Below, in pieces: positions 35,373-37,318 of a stretch of 37,318 bases of DNA. Position numbers and translations under genes: made by a program. Under the pieces are notes generated by a model. It made no database searches, had not been told where the DNA came from, and worked only from the letters and a program-made list of their open reading frames with translations. The first letter of the stretch is position 1. Each line of letters opens with the position of its first letter. Origin of the DNA: Pseudomonadota bacterium (GTDB taxonomy: Bacteria > Pseudomonadota > Gammaproteobacteria > Xanthomonadales > Xanthomonadaceae); assembly GCA_018242445.1 (NCBI GenBank), contig JAFEBW010000046.1:1-37318 (forward strand), in the 5' to 3' direction.

Positions 35373-36821
35373 ATGCCGACCCTGGCCGACCTGCTGACCC
35401 TGCGCCCCGAACTGGCGGTGCTGGCCGGCGCCTGCCTGCTGCTGCTGATCGACATGTTCGCCCGCGGCGGCGCGCGTGCGGCGCTGTTCTGGGCCACCTG
35501 CGCCACCTTCATCGCGGCCGGCGTGCTGGTGGCGCGCAACGGCAGCTTCGCCGGCGCGCCGGCGGCCGCATCGTTCAACGGCATGTTCCTGCGCGACCTG
35601 CCAGGGGACGTGCTCAAGTTCGCGATCCTGCTGGTGAGCCTGTTCGCCTGCGTGTACGCGCGCACCTACCTGCTCGACCGCAGGCTGTCGCGCGGCGCGT
35701 TCCACATCCTGCTGCTGTTCGCGGTGCTGGGCATGATGCTGCTGGTGTCCGCAGGCAACCTCGTGACCTTGTACGTCGGGCTGGAGCTGCTGGCGCTCTC
35801 CTCGTATGCGCTGGTGGCGATCAGCCGCGACTCGGCGGTGTCGTCCGAGGCAGCGATGAAGTATTTCGTGCTCGGCTCGCTGTCCTCGGGCATGCTGCTG
35901 TACGGCATGTCGATGGTGTACGGGGCGGCCGGCACGCTCGATCTGGCCGCGATCCATGCCTTTGCCGCCGGCGGTAACGACCACGTGATGCTGCTGTTCG
36001 GCGTCGCCTTCCTGCTGGTCGGCATCGCCTTCAAGTTCGGCGCCGCACCGTTCCACATGTGGCTGCCGGACGTGTATCAGGGCGCGCCCACCGCGGTGAC
36101 GGTGTTCATCGGTTCGGCGCCCAAGCTGGCCGCGTTCGGGATGGCGTGGCGGTTGCTGGAGGTCGGCGTGGGCCCGTTGTGGCACGACTGGCAGCCGATG
36201 GTGGCGTGGCTGGCGGTGCTGTCGCTGGCGATCGGCAACCTGTTCGCGCTCGCGCAGACCAGCCTCAAGCGCATGCTCGCGTACTCGACCATCTCGCACG
36301 TCGGCTTCCTGTTCCTCGGCTTGTCCAGCGCCACCCCGGGCGGCTACGCGGCGGCGATGTTCTACGCGATCTCCTACGCGCTGATGGGCGCGGCGGCCTT
36401 CGCCAGCCTGATCGTGCTCACCTCGCGCGGCCACGACGCCGACGCCATCGACGACCTGCGCGGCCTGAACGCGCGCAACCCGTGGATGGCCTTCATGGTG
36501 CTGCTGATCATGGCCTCGCTGGCCGGCGTGCCGCCGCTGCTGGGCTTCTGGGCGAAGCTGGCGGTGCTGCGCGCGGCGATCGACGCCCACATGCTGTGGC
36601 TGGCGATCGTCGGCGTGGTGTTCGCGGTGATCGGCGCGTTCTACTACCTGCGCGTGATCAAGGCGATGTATTTCGACATGCCGGCCGACCGGCCGGTGGC
36701 CGATGTCCGGCAGGACGGCGACCTGCACTGGATGTTCTCGTTCAACGCCCTGCTGCTGCTCGCCTTGGGCTTCGCCTGGAACCCGATCATGGCCTGGTGC
36801 ATGCAGGCATTCGGGGCTTGA
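35373..36821 (+). CDS. nuoN: NADH-quinone oxidoreductase subunit N
   Basis: The 482-aa antiporter-like subunit is the last gene of the operon. Signature elements are TLYVGLELLALSSYALVAI with Glu138, FKFGAAPFHMWLPDVYQGAP and AYSTISHVGFLFLGLS. It ends LLALGFAWNPIMAWCMQAFG. The genes often found next in related genomes (such as rimP-nusA-infB) are not here; a GGDEF gene on the opposite strand follows after a repeat-rich gap. Confidence 0.97.
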   Translation: MPTLADLLTLRPELAVLAGACLLLLIDMFARGGARAALFWATCATFIAAGVLVARNGSFAGAPAAASFNGMFLRDLPGDVLKFAILLVSLFACVYARTYLLDRRLSRGAFHILLLFAVLGMMLLVSAGNLVTLYVGLELLALSSYALVAISRDSAVSSEAAMKYFVLGSLSSGMLLYGMSMVYGAAGTLDLAAIHAFAAGGNDHVMLLFGVAFLLVGIAFKFGAAPFHMWLPDVYQGAPTAVTVFIGSAPKLAAFGMAWRLLEVGVGPLWHDWQPMVAWLAVLSLAIGNLFALAQTSLKRMLAYSTISHVGFLFLGLSSATPGGYAAAMFYAISYALMGAAAFASLIVLTSRGHDADAIDDLRGLNARNPWMAFMVLLIMASLAGVPPLLGFWAKLAVLRAAIDAHMLWLAIVGVVFAVIGAFYYLRVIKAMYFDMPADRPVADVRQDGDLHWMFSFNALLLLALGFAWNPIMAWCMQAFGA

Positions 36822-36828
36822 ACCAAGC

Positions 36829-36980
36829 CCCCTGCCTTGCGTAACAGGGGAGTTCAACGGCTCGGCGTTCCGTCGTCACCAGATGCCTGATCCGCTCCTC
36901 TTCCTTGTGTGGCAGGGGAGCACAACGTCTCGTCGCCAGATGCCTGATCCGCACTCCCTCCCTTGCGAAGCAGGGGAGGG
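36829..36980. repeat. Three degenerate tandem hairpin repeats after nuoN
   Basis: Three units each contain CAGGGGAG (36845-36852, 36913-36920, 36971-36978), preceded by a C-rich complement so that each can fold into a hairpin. The strongest is the third, with 11-bp arms CCCTCCCTTGC and GCAGGGGAGGG, one wobble and a 3-nt loop. Units 1 and 2 also share CCAGATGCCTGATCCG (36879-36894 and 36936-36951). GATTTTTGG follows the last unit, so it may terminate nuo transcription. The remainder of the 36822-37081 gap has no gene. Confidence 0.75.
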
Positions 36981-37081
36981 TTGGGGATGGGTGGATTTTT
37001 GGACGTGTCCGTAGCCATCGACCGGTTCGATTTGCGTATGGGACTGATCGCTGCAGATCGAGTCGTGTTGTTGCAGCGATC

Positions 37082-37318
37082 TCACGCCATGCGCCGCTCC
37101 GGGATGCCCGCCGGCGGGCCGTGGCTGGCGCTCGGCTCCGCGCCATGCAGCACCACGCGGTTGCGCCCCTCGCGCTTGGCCTGGTACAGCGCACTGTCGG
37201 CGTGCGCCAGCAGCGGCGCAAGCTCGTAGCCCGACCAGCGCGCGGCGGTGATGCCGAAGCTGGCGGTCACCGGGAACGCCGTGCCACCGGGGGAGCCCTG
37301 CAACGCCGCGACTTGCGC
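37082..37318 (-). CDS. GGDEF-domain diguanylate cyclase, C-terminal part (runs off the right edge)
   Basis: The last 78 residues of a minus-strand frame continue past the window. They show the end of a GGDEF domain: TASFGITAARWSG (the strand after the active-site half), then LAPLLAHADSALYQAKREGR and NRVVLHG. GGDEF enzymes make the second messenger cyclic di-GMP. The catalytic GG[DE]EF motif and any sensor domain lie outside the window, so activity and full architecture cannot be judged. The end of the protein, GAEPSASHGPPAGIPERRMA, is a short disordered tail. Confidence 0.9.
   Translation of the reverse strand, partial: AQVAALQGSPGGTAFPVTASFGITAARWSGYELAPLLAHADSALYQAKREGRNRVVLHGAEPSASHGPPAGIPERRMA

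Overview
This 37.3 kb window is high-GC chromosomal DNA. Gene content, gene order and protein style point to a gammaproteobacterium of the order Lysobacterales (Xanthomonadales), probably Lysobacteraceae or Rhodanobacteraceae. The supporting signs are separate nuoC and nuoD genes with a Xanthomonad-type NuoC, an OmpA with thrombospondin-type calcium repeats, and many G-rich heptamer repeats between genes. This assignment is inferred from the sequence alone.

Layout. Positions 1-372 hold the 5' end of an IS630-type transposase and a PIN-domain toxin gene that stops early, apparently cut by that insertion. Positions 517-4715 (minus strand) carry dxs, an unrecognised protein with a receiver-like N-terminus, and a membrane-anchored LytTR regulator. 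The LytTR gene is divergent from a Tat-exported berberine-bridge-type FAD oxidase (4854-6677), and a candidate LytTR binding repeat lies between them. Positions 6881-19912 are a mosaic of mostly single-gene units: thiolase, prpF, an OmpA-family porin, a small secreted protein, an FAD amine-oxidase-like protein, an RsuA-type pseudouridine synthase, accA, two uncharacterised proteins, aidB and a membrane/TPR protein. A rhomboid protease (19972-21438, minus) is divergent from the nuo operon.

Positions 21758-36821 are a complete 14-gene nuo operon (nuoA-N) for proton-pumping NADH:quinone oxidoreductase (complex I). NuoE, F and G form the NADH-oxidising arm, NuoB, C, D and I the connecting arm, and NuoA, H, J, K, L, M and N the membrane arm. 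Most junctions overlap by 4 nt or are separated by a few bases. The two exceptions are nuoA-nuoB and nuoF-nuoG, whose roughly 145-150 nt spacers contain inverted repeats. The window ends in the C-terminus of a GGDEF protein on the minus strand.

I see no rRNA, tRNA, CRISPR array or phage, and no clear previously undescribed multi-gene system. The most unusual signals are non-coding: a run of five different hairpins between two convergent genes (6691-6854), a family of 7-bp-periodic G-rich repeats at four loci (two as inverted arrays, one of them inside the nuo operon), and the putative LytTR operator.
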